From positions 2,237,001-2,301,000 of the forward strand of contig NC_134025.1 in assembly GCF_964204645.1 (NCBI RefSeq): a stretch of 64,000 nt of DNA, in the 5' to 3' direction. The stretch is from Tubulanus polymorphus. Taxonomy: Eukaryota > Nemertea > Palaeonemertea > Tubulaniformes > Tubulanidae. Below, piece after piece: positions 22,931 through 32,545 of the stretch. The position numbers and the translations under genes are program-made. The number at the start of each line of letters is the position of its first letter. Positions within the stretch are counted from its first letter, which is position 1. The notes below the pieces were generated by a model. It did not search any database and was not told where the DNA came from. It was given only the letters and a program-made list of their open reading frames with translations.

Positions 22931-22982
22931 ACCAATCAACGCTGAACTAATTTCCGCCGAGCCAATCAGAACACCGGAAATC
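22931..22982. promoter_or_regulatory. Bidirectional promoter elements between FBXO11 and EFCAB11
   Basis: The two start codons are head-to-head, 292 bp apart. The spacer carries two CCAAT boxes (ACCAATCA at 22931, GCCAATCAGA at 22961) and an ETS-like CACCGGAAAT at 22972. This combination is common in compact divergent housekeeping promoters. Use is inferred from position and motif only. Confidence 0.5.
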
Positions 22983-23114
22983 GGGGAATCCTGTGGAATC
23001 CCGTCGGGGAATCCGTACGGAATTCCAAAATGGCGTCGTGAATCGTAAACAATGATAAATTGTGCAAATTTTTTCTTAACACTGCTTCTTTTCGGTTGAA
23101 TGTCATCATTCGAA

Positions 23115-24101
23115 ATGTCAAACTGTATCGAACAAAGGCGCAATGAATCGATTAAAACTCAAGATCATTCACAATTATCTAAACTTTCTCGTGTAAGTTT
23201 CAATTAGACGATAAAGATACATGTTGGGGACAGGTAGTCTGGGCATAAACCGCTTATAGTCTTAGTTACTTACTGCTTTACTCAATTTGATGATTGTTTT
23301 TGTAGGTATTCCACGAACTGTGTCATAAAAACACTAGTTTGCTCCATCCTGAAGACTTGAAAGTTGCCATCATTATTCTATTTGGTTATAAACCTTCTAA
23401 GGTAGGACATTTATAGCTAGTCTGACGTAGTGACTAGAAGAACAAGTAAGCGTAATAAAACTGTTTTTATTTCCCTAACAGTATGAGTTAAATGAATTGA
23501 TAAATGGTACCCAGAAGAGATACGGTCAACAACAAATCGGTAAAGATTTCGACTTCTCTGCATTCTAATGTTGAAAAGGTTGACAGTTTAACTGTTGGTT
23601 TGTTGTTATTTTAGGGATGCCACTTGAACACTTCATCGATGTGATGAGTATTAAATTAAAAGCAATCGATTCAGATGATGAAATTCGACAAACTTTCTTA
23701 GCGTTTGATTATCAATGTAAGTACAGTAGTTCACTTAAACTTCTGAGTACCACCAGACCAACCTCAAAATATCATTGATAATGTGTTTTTTCTTATAGGT
23801 CGAGGATTTCTAACCATGGATGATTTTAAGAAGGCGTCTAGTTTTATTGCTCCACACTTATCTTTACATACACTGGAAACTGCATTTAGGTTTGTATCAA
23901 TAACTTGTTATCTCAGCTTCAAACCCTGCATCAAAGGGAAAATTCATTCTTACCGTAATTCATTAGTAAGAAATAAAGAAATGTCTTCTAATTGATTCTG
24001 GGATCTCATTTTCATTTTCTTATTACAGGGAAGTAGATCGCGATGGTGATGGAAGAATCAGTTTTAAAGATTTTGAATACATGATGAAGTATGATAGCTG
24101 A
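23115..24101 (+). CDS. EFCAB11: EFCAB11: EF-hand calcium-binding domain protein 11
   Basis: Six exons (23115-23192, 23306-23401, 23482-23539, 23615-23716, 23799-23889, 24029-24101) give 165 codons plus stop, all phase-consistent. Length is close to vertebrate EFCAB11. The block LFGYKPSKYELNELI matches the family hallmark LFGYKPSK. The fold is calmodulin-like with four EF-hand positions; only the last loop (DRDGDGRISFKD) has the full set of calcium ligands. Loop 3 (FDYQCRGFLTMDDF) is degenerate, so one strong calcium site is expected. The start at 23115 was chosen over the ATG at 23143, because the latter leaves the frame before the donor CGT|GTAAGT. AATAAA motifs follow at 24183 and 24237. 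The cellular role of this family is poorly known. Confidence 0.93.
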
Positions 24102-24182
24102 AAATATTTATGGTTTATTCCTGATAGCGGGTTCCTATCTCAATAATAATCTGTGTTTTCCTGATAGCTGGTCTGTCTCGGT

Positions 24183-24242
24183 AATAAACATTATGTTATA
24201 TATATATCAGCCTAGTTTGTTTCCTTTCTCTTGCCCAATAAA
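24183..24242 (+). terminator. EFCAB11 poly(A) signals
   Basis: Two AATAAA motifs (24183-24188 and 24237-24242) lie 82 and 136 bp after the stop codon. Either could serve. Confidence 0.5.
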
Positions 24243-24315
24243 ACAGGGGTCAATCAGTGAAACTTTGATCTTGGCTACTAGAAATGTTCACGTTCAAGAT
24301 GGTTAGTGTCTCGGG

Positions 24316-24433
24316 ACTAATTAGTCAGTAACCTGTCTGTGGTTTCGTTTCACGATCGGATATTTCACAAACCACAGGGTATCAGCCCATCTGATTATAA
24401 AAAGCTTACCACCAACGATTAGCTAACTAACTA
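24316..24433. mobile_element. Short interspersed repeat, copy A
   Basis: The stretch with GTAACCTGTCTGTGGTTTCG, AAACCACAGGG and AAAAGCTTACCACCAACGAT recurs in reverse complement at 33889-33990 inside TRMT5 intron 2, and partly at 48235-48272. It is a small noncoding dispersed element, probably a MITE. Confidence 0.6.
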
Positions 24434-24594
24434 GGGAATAATATGATCCTCCAGGCTGATAATATGATCCTTAACTTGAAAAAAATGGTATACTGACTGT
24501 AGCACTTCATTGAGCTGTATGAGAGATGTGTGTGAATATCATCCGAGTTACGTGTGTCGACATGACTGTGTATCTATTTGGCAAAGTCGTTTTA

Positions 24595-24685
24595 GACTGA
24601 TGAAGGGTAGTAGTAACCTACCGAAATATTTCTAATAAACTTTTTAGACATTTTATCATTTGTTGTGGGATTTTACTATTCACGT
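24595..24685 (+). repeat. Retroelement-tail-like repeat with CTGATGA...GAAA block
   Basis: CTGATGA is followed by a GGTAG/CTACC stem, then GAAATATTTCTAATAAAC and TTGTGGGATTTTTAC. The same order of blocks occurs at 14640-14860, and the end block at 63240-63295. Between this and 25034 I see no gene. Confidence 0.4.
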
Positions 24686-25597
24686 TTTAACTTCTTTTTT
24701 TCGATGAAAAATGGCAACTGGGCCAAGAGCCGGACTCGGACCCTCTTCAACCCCTCGATCTGCCCCTGCATAAGTCAAACTAGATGTGGTCAAAACTGAC
24801 AGAAGAAAATATCTTGATGAGTGAGATGAATATAGAGATTTGCATTAGAAATCAATTTTTTTGAGGACTGCCCAACAGCGAAGTCTCAAAAGCGATAGAG
24901 AACGGCAACCAGTCTACTGTAGAGCTGACACCTGCACTGGCACGTGAGGTTGTTGCCACCACCCAGCTTCCAGGTGGTGCTCTGGTATATTATTTACATC
25001 ATGCCGATTTATTGAGTCGTTGAGTGGGGTCTGTCTGCAGAGTGCGCAGGGGGCCGCTGCGGCCCCCTGCGCTCAATGGGTGCGCAGGGGGCCGGGTATT
25101 GTAAAGTGAGAACTGGTATGTGATGCTAGACGAAACGATGATTTTTTAGCAATAATGCAGAAATTTATTTTAACTCGCTTTTTTAAATAGAAAAACAATT
25201 AAGCTGATTTAATTTTGATTTTTGAGCTAGAACTTTTATATATGCTTAATCATGTAATTCAAAATCGTAGATATAGGATTGATATTGTTACTATGAAAAT
25301 TAAGGTCAATCGCGCCGGGGGCCGTCCTCTACGTACATAACTCGGTTTTTTAAACTCCTGAATTTCCCATTCACCATGTCGTCGTTTTTCAACAGCAAAA
25401 AATAGTCGTCAAAAATAAGATGAAAGCTGAGAAAATGCGAGTTTCACTGTTCATTTATTTATTTGACATACATATTCGATTGACACTTAAACATCATAAG
25501 TATCAGAGGCGGCTGGATAATTGGTAATACATGTAAATTGAAGCTTACGTATCTTGTTGTACTGGATTTTATAGATCGCTTGATTTTATAGATCACA

Positions 25598-25820
25598 GAC
25601 TTAATAAAATATTTATACACATGGATATTATAGATCGCTTGATTTCTAATCTCGATATCTTTAATTTGTATCATAATACTTTCGATAATTGGCGATAACA
25701 TGATAATGATAATACATACATTTCTCTGACTTAATAAAATATTTATACATATGGATATTATAGATCGCTTGATTTCCGATTTCAATATTCTTAATCTGTA
25801 CCGTAATATTTTCGAAATAG
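25598..25820. repeat. Direct duplication, about 90-bp unit, 130-bp period
   Basis: Two copies starting GACTTAATAAAATATTTATA (25598 and 25728) continue through ATGGATATTATAGATCGCTT to a TTCGA end, with scattered differences. They lie in the left part of the composite element. Confidence 0.75.
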
Positions 25821-25962
25821 ATTATATACGTCAACTAACGACTTTGCTTCAGTCCGTCGGCATATTGCGTCACTGTTTTCATAAGGTAGTCCATTGTAAA
25901 TGCTAACGATGTAGACGAGAGCTTCCTTGTGTAAAACGTCATTCGAATAATAACTGGATAAG
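25791..25962 (-). CDS. Exon-like ORF inside the composite element, unknown family
   Basis: A good acceptor (CATTTCAG) at 25963 opens a 57-codon frame to a TAA, beginning LSSYYSNDVLHKEALVY and ending NLFRKYYGTD. The composition looks protein-like, with balanced charged and aromatic residues, rather than like repeat noise. I do not recognise the family. It could be the last exon of a captured gene or a transposase remnant. No upstream exon was found before the satellite array begins at about 25.99 kb. Confidence 0.25.
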
Positions 25963-25989
25963 CTGAAATGAATCATCAGGAAATTAAAT

Positions 25990-26640
25990 TTAACCCTAAC
26001 CCTGCGCACCTATCTAGCAGAAGACAAGTATAACTATTTACGCTATTAAAACGCGGCCCCCTGCGCGCATATCTAGCAGAAGACAAGTAAAACTATTTAC
26101 ACTATTAAAACGCGGCCCCCTGCGCACCTATCTAGCAGAAGACAAGTAAAACTATTTACACTACTAAAACGCGGCCCCCTGCGCGCATATCTAGCAGAAG
26201 ACAAGTAAAACTATTTACACTATTAAAACGCGGCCCCCTGCGCACCTATCTAGCAGAAGACAAGTAAAACTATTAAAACTTTTAAAACGCGGCCCCCTGC
26301 GCACCTATCCAGCAGAAGACAAGTAAAACTATTTACACTATTAAAACGCGGCCCCCTGCGCACCTATCCAGTAGAAGAAGTAAAACTTAGTAAAACTATT
26401 AGTTCAGAATCAAATAGAAATATAGCGGCCCCCTGCGCACCTATCTAGCAGAAGACAAGTAAAACTATTTACACTATTAAAACGCGGCCCCCTGCGCACT
26501 TATCCAGCAGCAGACAAGTAAAACTATTTACACTATTAAAACGCGGCCCCCTGCGCACCTATCCAGCAGAAGACAAGTAAAACTATTAAAACTTTTAAAA
26601 CGCGGCCCCCTGCGCACCTATCCAGCAGAAGACAAGTAAA
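25990..26640. repeat. Left satellite array, 59-bp unit, about 11 copies
   Basis: Units begin around the core GGCCCCCTGCGC, followed by CACCTATCCAGCAGAAGACA and an A/T-rich half (AGTAAAACTATT...). One unit is disrupted at 26380-26425 by AGAATCAAATAGAAATATAG, a string that recurs at 31930-31950. The array edge starts with TAACCCTAACCCT, a short telomere-like string. Confidence 0.95.
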
Positions 26641-26643
26641 AAT

Positions 26644-28587
26644 ATGATCAAGTACATTAAAATGTGTTATGTTGACCCTAAATCGTTGATAAAAAGTAAT
26701 GGATTTTTAACAGTCCCTTTTTCCCTCGAACGGGGAGTTAGACAGGGATGCCCGATGAGCGCGTTGCTATACGTCATCATCGCTGAAACTTTATCAATAA
26801 AAATCAGGCGTAACGATGAGATTAAAGGAATTAAGTTGCCTGATGGCAGCATTTGTAAAACGAAACAGTTTGCTGATGACAATACCTTAACTTTAACCAG
26901 CACCAAATCAATTGAGGAATTATTCAATGTTTTATCTGATTTCGGAAAAGCTTCCGGTGCTAAAGTGAACCGCCAAAAAACGGAATGTTTATGGATAGGC
27001 GCCTCCAAAAATAGAACTGATACACCTTACAATCTTAAATGGTCGAACAAACATATAAAAATATACGGCATGTATTTTGGACATGATGACATAGCTAAGT
27101 TGAACTGGGAACGAAAAGTCAGCACAGTATCGAACATATTAAATCAATGGCGTCAGACAAAACTATCCTACAAAGGAAAACGCGTAGTCATAAATTCATT
27201 TATTCTTCCTATATTATGGTATATATCAGAGATATATCCAATACCTAATACCTACATGGAAAGGATTCAGAACCAAATTAATAATTTTCTTTGGTCATAT
27301 GGAAAACACCATGTTAGGGCAGAGGTTATTTATAAACCTTTACGACAGGGTGGCCTAGCAATTAACAATATAAACTGTAGGATAATAGCCCAGAGAGTGC
27401 GAACAATTCTATCTGAAATAAGGAAAGAAACGAAATGGAGACCTTTGCTCAATTTCTATCTCGAAAAAATACTCGGACCTGGCTGGTCATTACATTCCTT
27501 GATCAACGTAAATTTCGTAAATAAAGTAACTAATAACTTGTATTATAAAAACCTACTATCTGCATGGAAATATGTGATAACTCTTACCGAACCACAATTA
27601 TCAAAGCACGATATAAAAAACAATTTATTATTCAATAACCCTTCAATAACTTTTAACGGCAAAACTTTAAACTACCCAGAGTATTCAGAAATAGGACTAA
27701 CAAATGTCAAAAATTTATTCGATGAATACGGAAATTACTTGGAACTAGAAAATTTTACACCAATTCTCGAAAACGCTAGAAAACATAAAAGGATATACGA
27801 GGCGATTCCCAGAGAATGGCGCGTCATCCTTGGTGACGAAAGCTTAGCCGACACTAAAAAATCAGCTTTTACGGTAAAATTCCACAATAAACAAAGACTT
27901 TTCATTAGTTTAACAATGAGGGAGTTATATAGTTTCATTATACATAAGAAATTCGGGCACATTGTCCCGATAGGACGAAGGAAAATCGAAGATTTCCTCA
28001 ATGCAAACGATATCGACTGGGCCCAAATTTGGGAAGATAGCTATCACCCGATTATAGACAAAAAATTGAGCGATATGCAATGGCGTTTCCTACATGATTC
28101 GTTAGCAACAGCAAACAAACTAGTAACATGGCAAGTTTCAAATGATCCAACCTGTAAGGTATGCGGTCGAGCGGCCACAAATAGACATGTAATAATTGAA
28201 TGCCCGGCAGCAATTGAACTTTTTTCTCGATTCCAAACTATAATTGACCAAATAGCGGAACAGCCAACTAACTTAGATAAACGAGTAATATATTTCGGCT
28301 TGCCTAGACAGATAATTAGAAATTCAAAAAATAGACATATATGTAATTATGTAATAACAGTTCTAAAATGGACACTGTACAAAAATCACCGTAAATCATG
28401 TGACGGGGAACAGCAAATAGATCTAAAAAACTATGCTAGGAATTATATTGTAAATAGATTAAAACAAGAGATTGCACACAAAAAGAACATACATTTGTGG
28501 ACCCAAAATGAATCCCTAATTAAAATAACTGAAATGGAATTGGTAATAAATGAAATACTACTCGATACAATTTATGATATACTGTAA
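26644..28587 (+). CDS. LINE reverse transcriptase, C-terminal part (Tx1/L1-like)
   Basis: An intact 647-codon frame encodes the second half of a non-LTR reverse transcriptase. Visible parts are the RT block RGVRQGCPMSALLY (residues 30-43), the catalytic box FADD (76-79, instead of the usual YADD), the following GxKVNxxKTE block, and a C-terminal cysteine-histidine knuckle C-K-V-C...H...C near residue 500. The endonuclease and the first RT blocks are missing because the copy is 5' truncated. The ATG at 26644 is therefore an internal methionine. The absence of stops or frameshifts suggests a recent insertion. Assignment to the Tx1/L1 group rests on the C-terminal layout and is tentative. Confidence 0.85.
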   Translation: MIKYIKMCYVDPKSLIKSNGFLTVPFSLERGVRQGCPMSALLYVIIAETLSIKIRRNDEIKGIKLPDGSICKTKQFADDNTLTLTSTKSIEELFNVLSDFGKASGAKVNRQKTECLWIGASKNRTDTPYNLKWSNKHIKIYGMYFGHDDIAKLNWERKVSTVSNILNQWRQTKLSYKGKRVVINSFILPILWYISEIYPIPNTYMERIQNQINNFLWSYGKHHVRAEVIYKPLRQGGLAINNINCRIIAQRVRTILSEIRKETKWRPLLNFYLEKILGPGWSLHSLINVNFVNKVTNNLYYKNLLSAWKYVITLTEPQLSKHDIKNNLLFNNPSITFNGKTLNYPEYSEIGLTNVKNLFDEYGNYLELENFTPILENARKHKRIYEAIPREWRVILGDESLADTKKSAFTVKFHNKQRLFISLTMRELYSFIIHKKFGHIVPIGRRKIEDFLNANDIDWAQIWEDSYHPIIDKKLSDMQWRFLHDSLATANKLVTWQVSNDPTCKVCGRAATNRHVIIECPAAIELFSRFQTIIDQIAEQPTNLDKRVIYFGLPRQIIRNSKNRHICNYVITVLKWTLYKNHRKSCDGEQQIDLKNYARNYIVNRLKQEIAHKKNIHLWTQNESLIKITEMELVINEILLDTIYDIL

Positions 28588-28671
28588 GCTTTGTATACTA
28601 TGTACTACGTATATTATTAAATACTATGTATAGTATGTTTGTGTATTTTCCGACATGAATAATGTATTATT

Positions 28672-28713
28672 GATATATATATATATGTATATATATGTAT
28701 ATATATATATGTG

Positions 28714-28758
<45 letters not shown>

Positions 28759-28822
28759 GTATGTATATATATATATATATATGTGTATATGTATGTATAT
28801 ATATATATATATATGTATATAG
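28672..28822. repeat. TA/TGTA microsatellite in the LINE 3' region
   Basis: About 150 bp of alternating TA with TGTA interruptions follows the RT stop codon by 85 bp. Many tandem open frames here are artefacts of the repeat. Confidence 0.95.
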
Positions 28823-29267
28823 ACTTGTTAATTCTGTAAATGTGTATATATTGAAGAATGATAGACTATTTGATAACGATGTCTAGTATGTAAATAGGAT
28901 TCTGTACCGATAACTGTATATAATTTTTCAAAATTTTAAGAAAAAAAACAAAAGCAATATAAAAAAAAGATAAAAAATACTGAAAAAAAGGAAAAAAATG
29001 TTAAAAAAGAACGAAAATTTTTTATATCCTATTTGGAAAGAGTAGAACAACCTAAAATGAAAAGAGATAACAGTTATTTAAGAACTTTCCCTCTCGGTCG
29101 TAAGGTGTTCTTACACCTAATACACGGAGCTAGAGGTGATTTTTTTTCTTTTTAAACTGCATATTCTCGCTACAATCATGTAACAATTATTCAGTCCCCC
29201 ACATGACTCCAGTGGGTGCGATGTAGATGTAATGGAGCTTTCCATTAGATAATAAAGTAAGATATAA

Positions 29268-29300
<33 letters not shown>

Positions 29301-29305
<5 letters not shown>

Positions 29306-31697
29306 ACTATTAAAACTTTTAAAACGCGGCCCCCTGCGCACCAATCCAGCAGAAGACAAGTAAAACTATTAAAACTTTTAAAACGCGGCCCCCTGCGCAC
29401 CAATCCAGCAGAAGACAAGTAAAACTATTTACACTATTAAAACGCGGCCCCCTGCGCACTTATCCAGCAGCAGACAAGTAAAACTATTTACACTATTAAA
29501 ACGCGGCCCCCTGCGCACCTATCCAGCAGAAGACAAGTAAAACTATTAAAACTTTTAAAACGCGGCCCCCTGCGCACCTATCCAGCAGAAGACAAGTAAA
29601 ACTATGGTAAAACTATTAAACCGCGGCCCCCTGCGCACCAATCCAGCAGAAGACAAGTAAAACTATTAAAACTTTTAAAACGCGGCCCCCTGCGCACCTA
29701 TCCAGCAGAAGACAAGTAAAACTATTAAAACTTTTAAAACGCGGCCCCCTGCGCACCCATCCAGCAGAAGACAAGTAAAACTATTAAAACTATTAAACCG
29801 CGGCCCCCTGCGCACCTATCCAGCAGAAGACAAGTAAAACTATTAAAACTTTTAAAACGCGGCCCCCTGCGCACCTATCCAGCAGAAGACAAGTAAAACT
29901 ATTAAAACTTTTAAAACGCGGCCCCCTGCGCACCCATCCAGCAGAAGACAAGTAAAACTATTAAAACTTTTAAAACGCGGCCCCCTGCGCACCTATCCAG
30001 CAGAAGACAAGTAAAACTATTAAAACTTTTAAAACGCGGCCCCCTGCGCACCCATCCAGCAGAAGACAAGTAAAACTATTAAAACTATTAAACCGCGGCC
30101 CCCTGCGCACCTATCCAGCAGAAGACAAGTAAAACTATTAAAACTTTTAAAACGCGGCCCCCTGCGCACCAATCCAGCAGAAGACAAGTAAAACTATTAA
30201 AACTTTTAAAACGCGGCCCCCTGCGCACCTATCCAGCAGAAGACAAGTAAAACTATTAAAACTTTTAAAACGCGGCCCCCTGCGCACCTATCCAGCAGAA
30301 GACAAGTAAAACTATTAAAACTTTTAAAACGCGGCCCCCTGCGCACCAATCCAGCAGAAGACAAGTAAAACTATTTACACTATTAAAACGCGGCCCCCTG
30401 CGCACTTATCCAGCAGCAGACAAGTAAAACTATTTACACTATTAAAACGCGGCCCCCTGCGCACCTATCCAGCAGAAGACAAGTAAAACTATTAAAACTT
30501 TTAAAACGCGGCCCCCTGCGCACCTATCCAGCAGAAGACAAGTAAAACTATTAAAACTTTTAAAACGCGGCCCCCTGCGCACATATCCAGCAGTAGACAA
30601 GTAAAACTATGGTAAAACTATTAAACCGCGGCCCCCTGCGCACCAATCCAGCAGAAGACAAGTAAAACTATTAAAACTTTTAAAACGCGGCCCCCTGCGC
30701 ACCTATCCAGCAGAAGACAAGTAAAACTATTAAAACTTTTAAAACGCGGCCCCCTGCGCACCCATCCAGCAGAAGACAAGTAAAACTATTAAAACTATTA
30801 AACCGCGGCCCCCTGCGCACCTATCCAGCAGAAGACAAGTAAAACTATTAAAACTTTTAAAACGCGGCCCCCTGCGCACCCATCCAGCAGAAGACAAGTA
30901 AAACTATTTACACTATTAAACCGCGGCCCCCTGCGCACCTATCCAGCAGAAGACAAGTAAAACTATTAAAACTTTTAAAACGCGGCCCCCTGCGCACCCA
31001 TCCAGCAGAAGACAAGTAAAACTATTTACACTATTAAACCGCGGCCCCCTGCGCACCTATCCAGCAGAAGACAAGTAAAACTATTAAAACTTTTAAAACG
31101 CGGCCCCCTGCGCACTTATCCAGCAGAAGACAAGTAAAACTTAGTAAAACTATTAAACCGCGGCCCCTTGCGCACATATCCAGCAGAAGACAAGTAAAAT
31201 TTAGTAAAACTATTAAACCGCGGCCCCTTGCGCACATATCCAGCAGTAGACAAGTAAAACTTAGTAAAACTATTAAACCGCGGCCCCTTGCGCACATATC
31301 CAGCAGTAGACAAGTAAAACTTAGTAAAACTATTAAACCGCGGCCCCCTGCGCACCTATCCAGCAGAAGACAAGTAAAACTTAGTAAAACTATTAAACCG
31401 CGGCCCCTTGCGCACATATCCAGCAGTAGACAAGTAAAACTTAGTAAAACTATTAAACCGCGGCCCCCTGCGCACCTATCCAGCAGAAGACAAGTAAAAC
31501 TTAGTAAAACTATTAAACCGCGGCCCCCTGCGCACCTATCCAGCAGAAGACAAGTAAAACTTAGTAAAACTATTAAACCGCGGCCCCCTGCGCACCTATC
31601 CAGCAGAAGACAAGTAAAACTTAGTAAAACTATTAAACCGCGGCCCCCTGCGCACCTATCCAGCAGAAGACAAGTAAAACTTAGTAAAACTATTAAA
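29301..31697. repeat. Right satellite array, 59- then 60-bp units, about 40 copies
   Basis: The unit is the same as in the left array. From 29301 to about 31130 the period is 59 bp, with the variant halves TATTAAAACTTTTAAAAC and TATTTACACTATTAAAAC. From about 31140 to 31697 the period is exactly 60 bp, with AACTTAGTAAAACTATTAAA. Variant blocks recur at a distance of 946 bp (29455 and 30401), which is a higher-order repeat of 16 units. Long minus-strand frames of repeated peptides here are not genes. Confidence 0.97.
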
Positions 31698-32113
31698 CCA
31701 TGTCATTTTCCATCATCGTACTGAAACTTCGCAATTCTTTATCTAAGAAACTAACGTCACATGGAATTAGGGGTACAAACTAGGGTTAATACACTGTTAC
31801 ACAGTATAAAACAAAGAGATTAATTAAGCTGTGATTAAGATGTGATGCACACTAATATACAGCATGAAGACAGTTACAAACTTAACAAATCTTAATGATG
31901 AGAGCAAACTAGGGCGTAATACAATAGTTAAGAATCAAATAGAAATATAGCGGGGCAATTAATCAACAACTTAACAATGAAACAGTAGATCAAAAAGTAA
32001 ATTATGTACCGTATCAAGTAGGTTTAACAGAAATGCAAAGTAATCTATTAGAAACAAGCTTTTTGAAAAACCCTTGGAGTCAATAACGCAGTTTTATATT
32101 TTATGCTCCATGT

Positions 32114-32175
<62 letters not shown>
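32114..32175. repeat. (CAG)n trinucleotide repeat, about 20 copies
   Basis: Pure CAG/CTG repeats run through 32175, followed by AGATAGATAAAAATTC. The same AGATAGATAAAAATTC string recurs after a second short CAG run at 32213-32226. CAG is already present in each satellite unit (CCAGCAG), a possible seed for the expansion. Confidence 0.95.
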
Positions 32176-32176
<1 letters not shown>

Positions 32177-32545
32177 TAGATAAAAATTCACGCGGCCCCC
32201 TGCGCGCCTCTCCAGCAGCAGCAGCAGATAGATAAAAATTCGTAGATTCGGCGGAGTATTTTGATAAATAATATATACTCTGTATACTGTTCTTAGTGTA
32301 CCATTTTATGCGCATCTCGATGGTAAAATCATAAACTGGTTGATGGTGGTTATGCATTTGATTTATTGGTAGAAGTAGGAGTAGTTTCATATCGCATACT
32401 ACTATGTATATGTATTGCCGTTTCGTAAATAATATCGTGTGGTTTTCACTTTATTAAAGCGGCCCCCTGCGCGCGGCCTCCTGCGCACGGCCCCGTGCGC
32501 ACTCTGCAGTTTGATATGACTCGAGAGGAGTCTTTGTAATGTGAG

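Larger units (their letters stand above)
26641..29300 (+). mobile_element. 5'-truncated LINE inserted in the satellite
   Basis: The insert begins at 26641 inside a unit, after AAGTAAAA, and ends in an A-run of about 30 bp. The array then resumes at the same point of the unit (AAGTAAAACTATT). AAGTAAAA is therefore a likely target duplication, although the A-run blurs its edge. The insert holds the 3' part of a reverse transcriptase ORF, a TA-rich microsatellite and a 3' UTR. This is the structure expected from target-primed reverse transcription with 5' truncation. Confidence 0.9.
25035..32509. mobile_element. 7.5-kb composite element with inverted termini and internal satellite
   Basis: The left end (25035) reads CTGCAGAGTGCGCAGGGGGC and the right end (32509) is its inverted form with one change over 22 bp. 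Just inside the left end is a hairpin with two perfect 14-bp arms (25043-25071) around the core GGCCCCCTGCGC. The same core recurs in every unit of the two satellite arrays and several times near the right end (32461-32500). No clear target duplication is visible. No transposase was recognised; one exon-like minus-strand ORF lies at 25791-25962. Interpretation: a nonautonomous DNA transposon whose subterminal core expanded into a satellite and was then hit by a LINE. The alternative is a satellite locus with fortuitously inverted edges. Confidence 0.6.

Noticed and set aside
24597-24627. Functional hammerhead ribozyme
   Set aside because: The CTGATGA and GAAA boxes are present, but the stem is offset by two unpaired bases and no helix III or cleavage site could be drawn; kept only as a low-interest repeat motif.
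26667-28001. Minus-strand frames within the LINE ORF
   Set aside because: They are antisense shadows of the reverse transcriptase frame.
28695-28886. Plus-strand frame [13 protein letters not shown]
   Set aside because: It is a translation of the TA/TGTA microsatellite.
31034-31417. Minus-strand frame with repeated CARGRGLIVLL-type peptides
   Set aside because: It is a by-product of the 60-bp satellite, whose period is divisible by three, so frames stay open by chance.
25035-32509. CRISPR-like array
   Set aside because: The 59-bp units are near-identical throughout, with no unique spacers, and the surroundings are eukaryotic.
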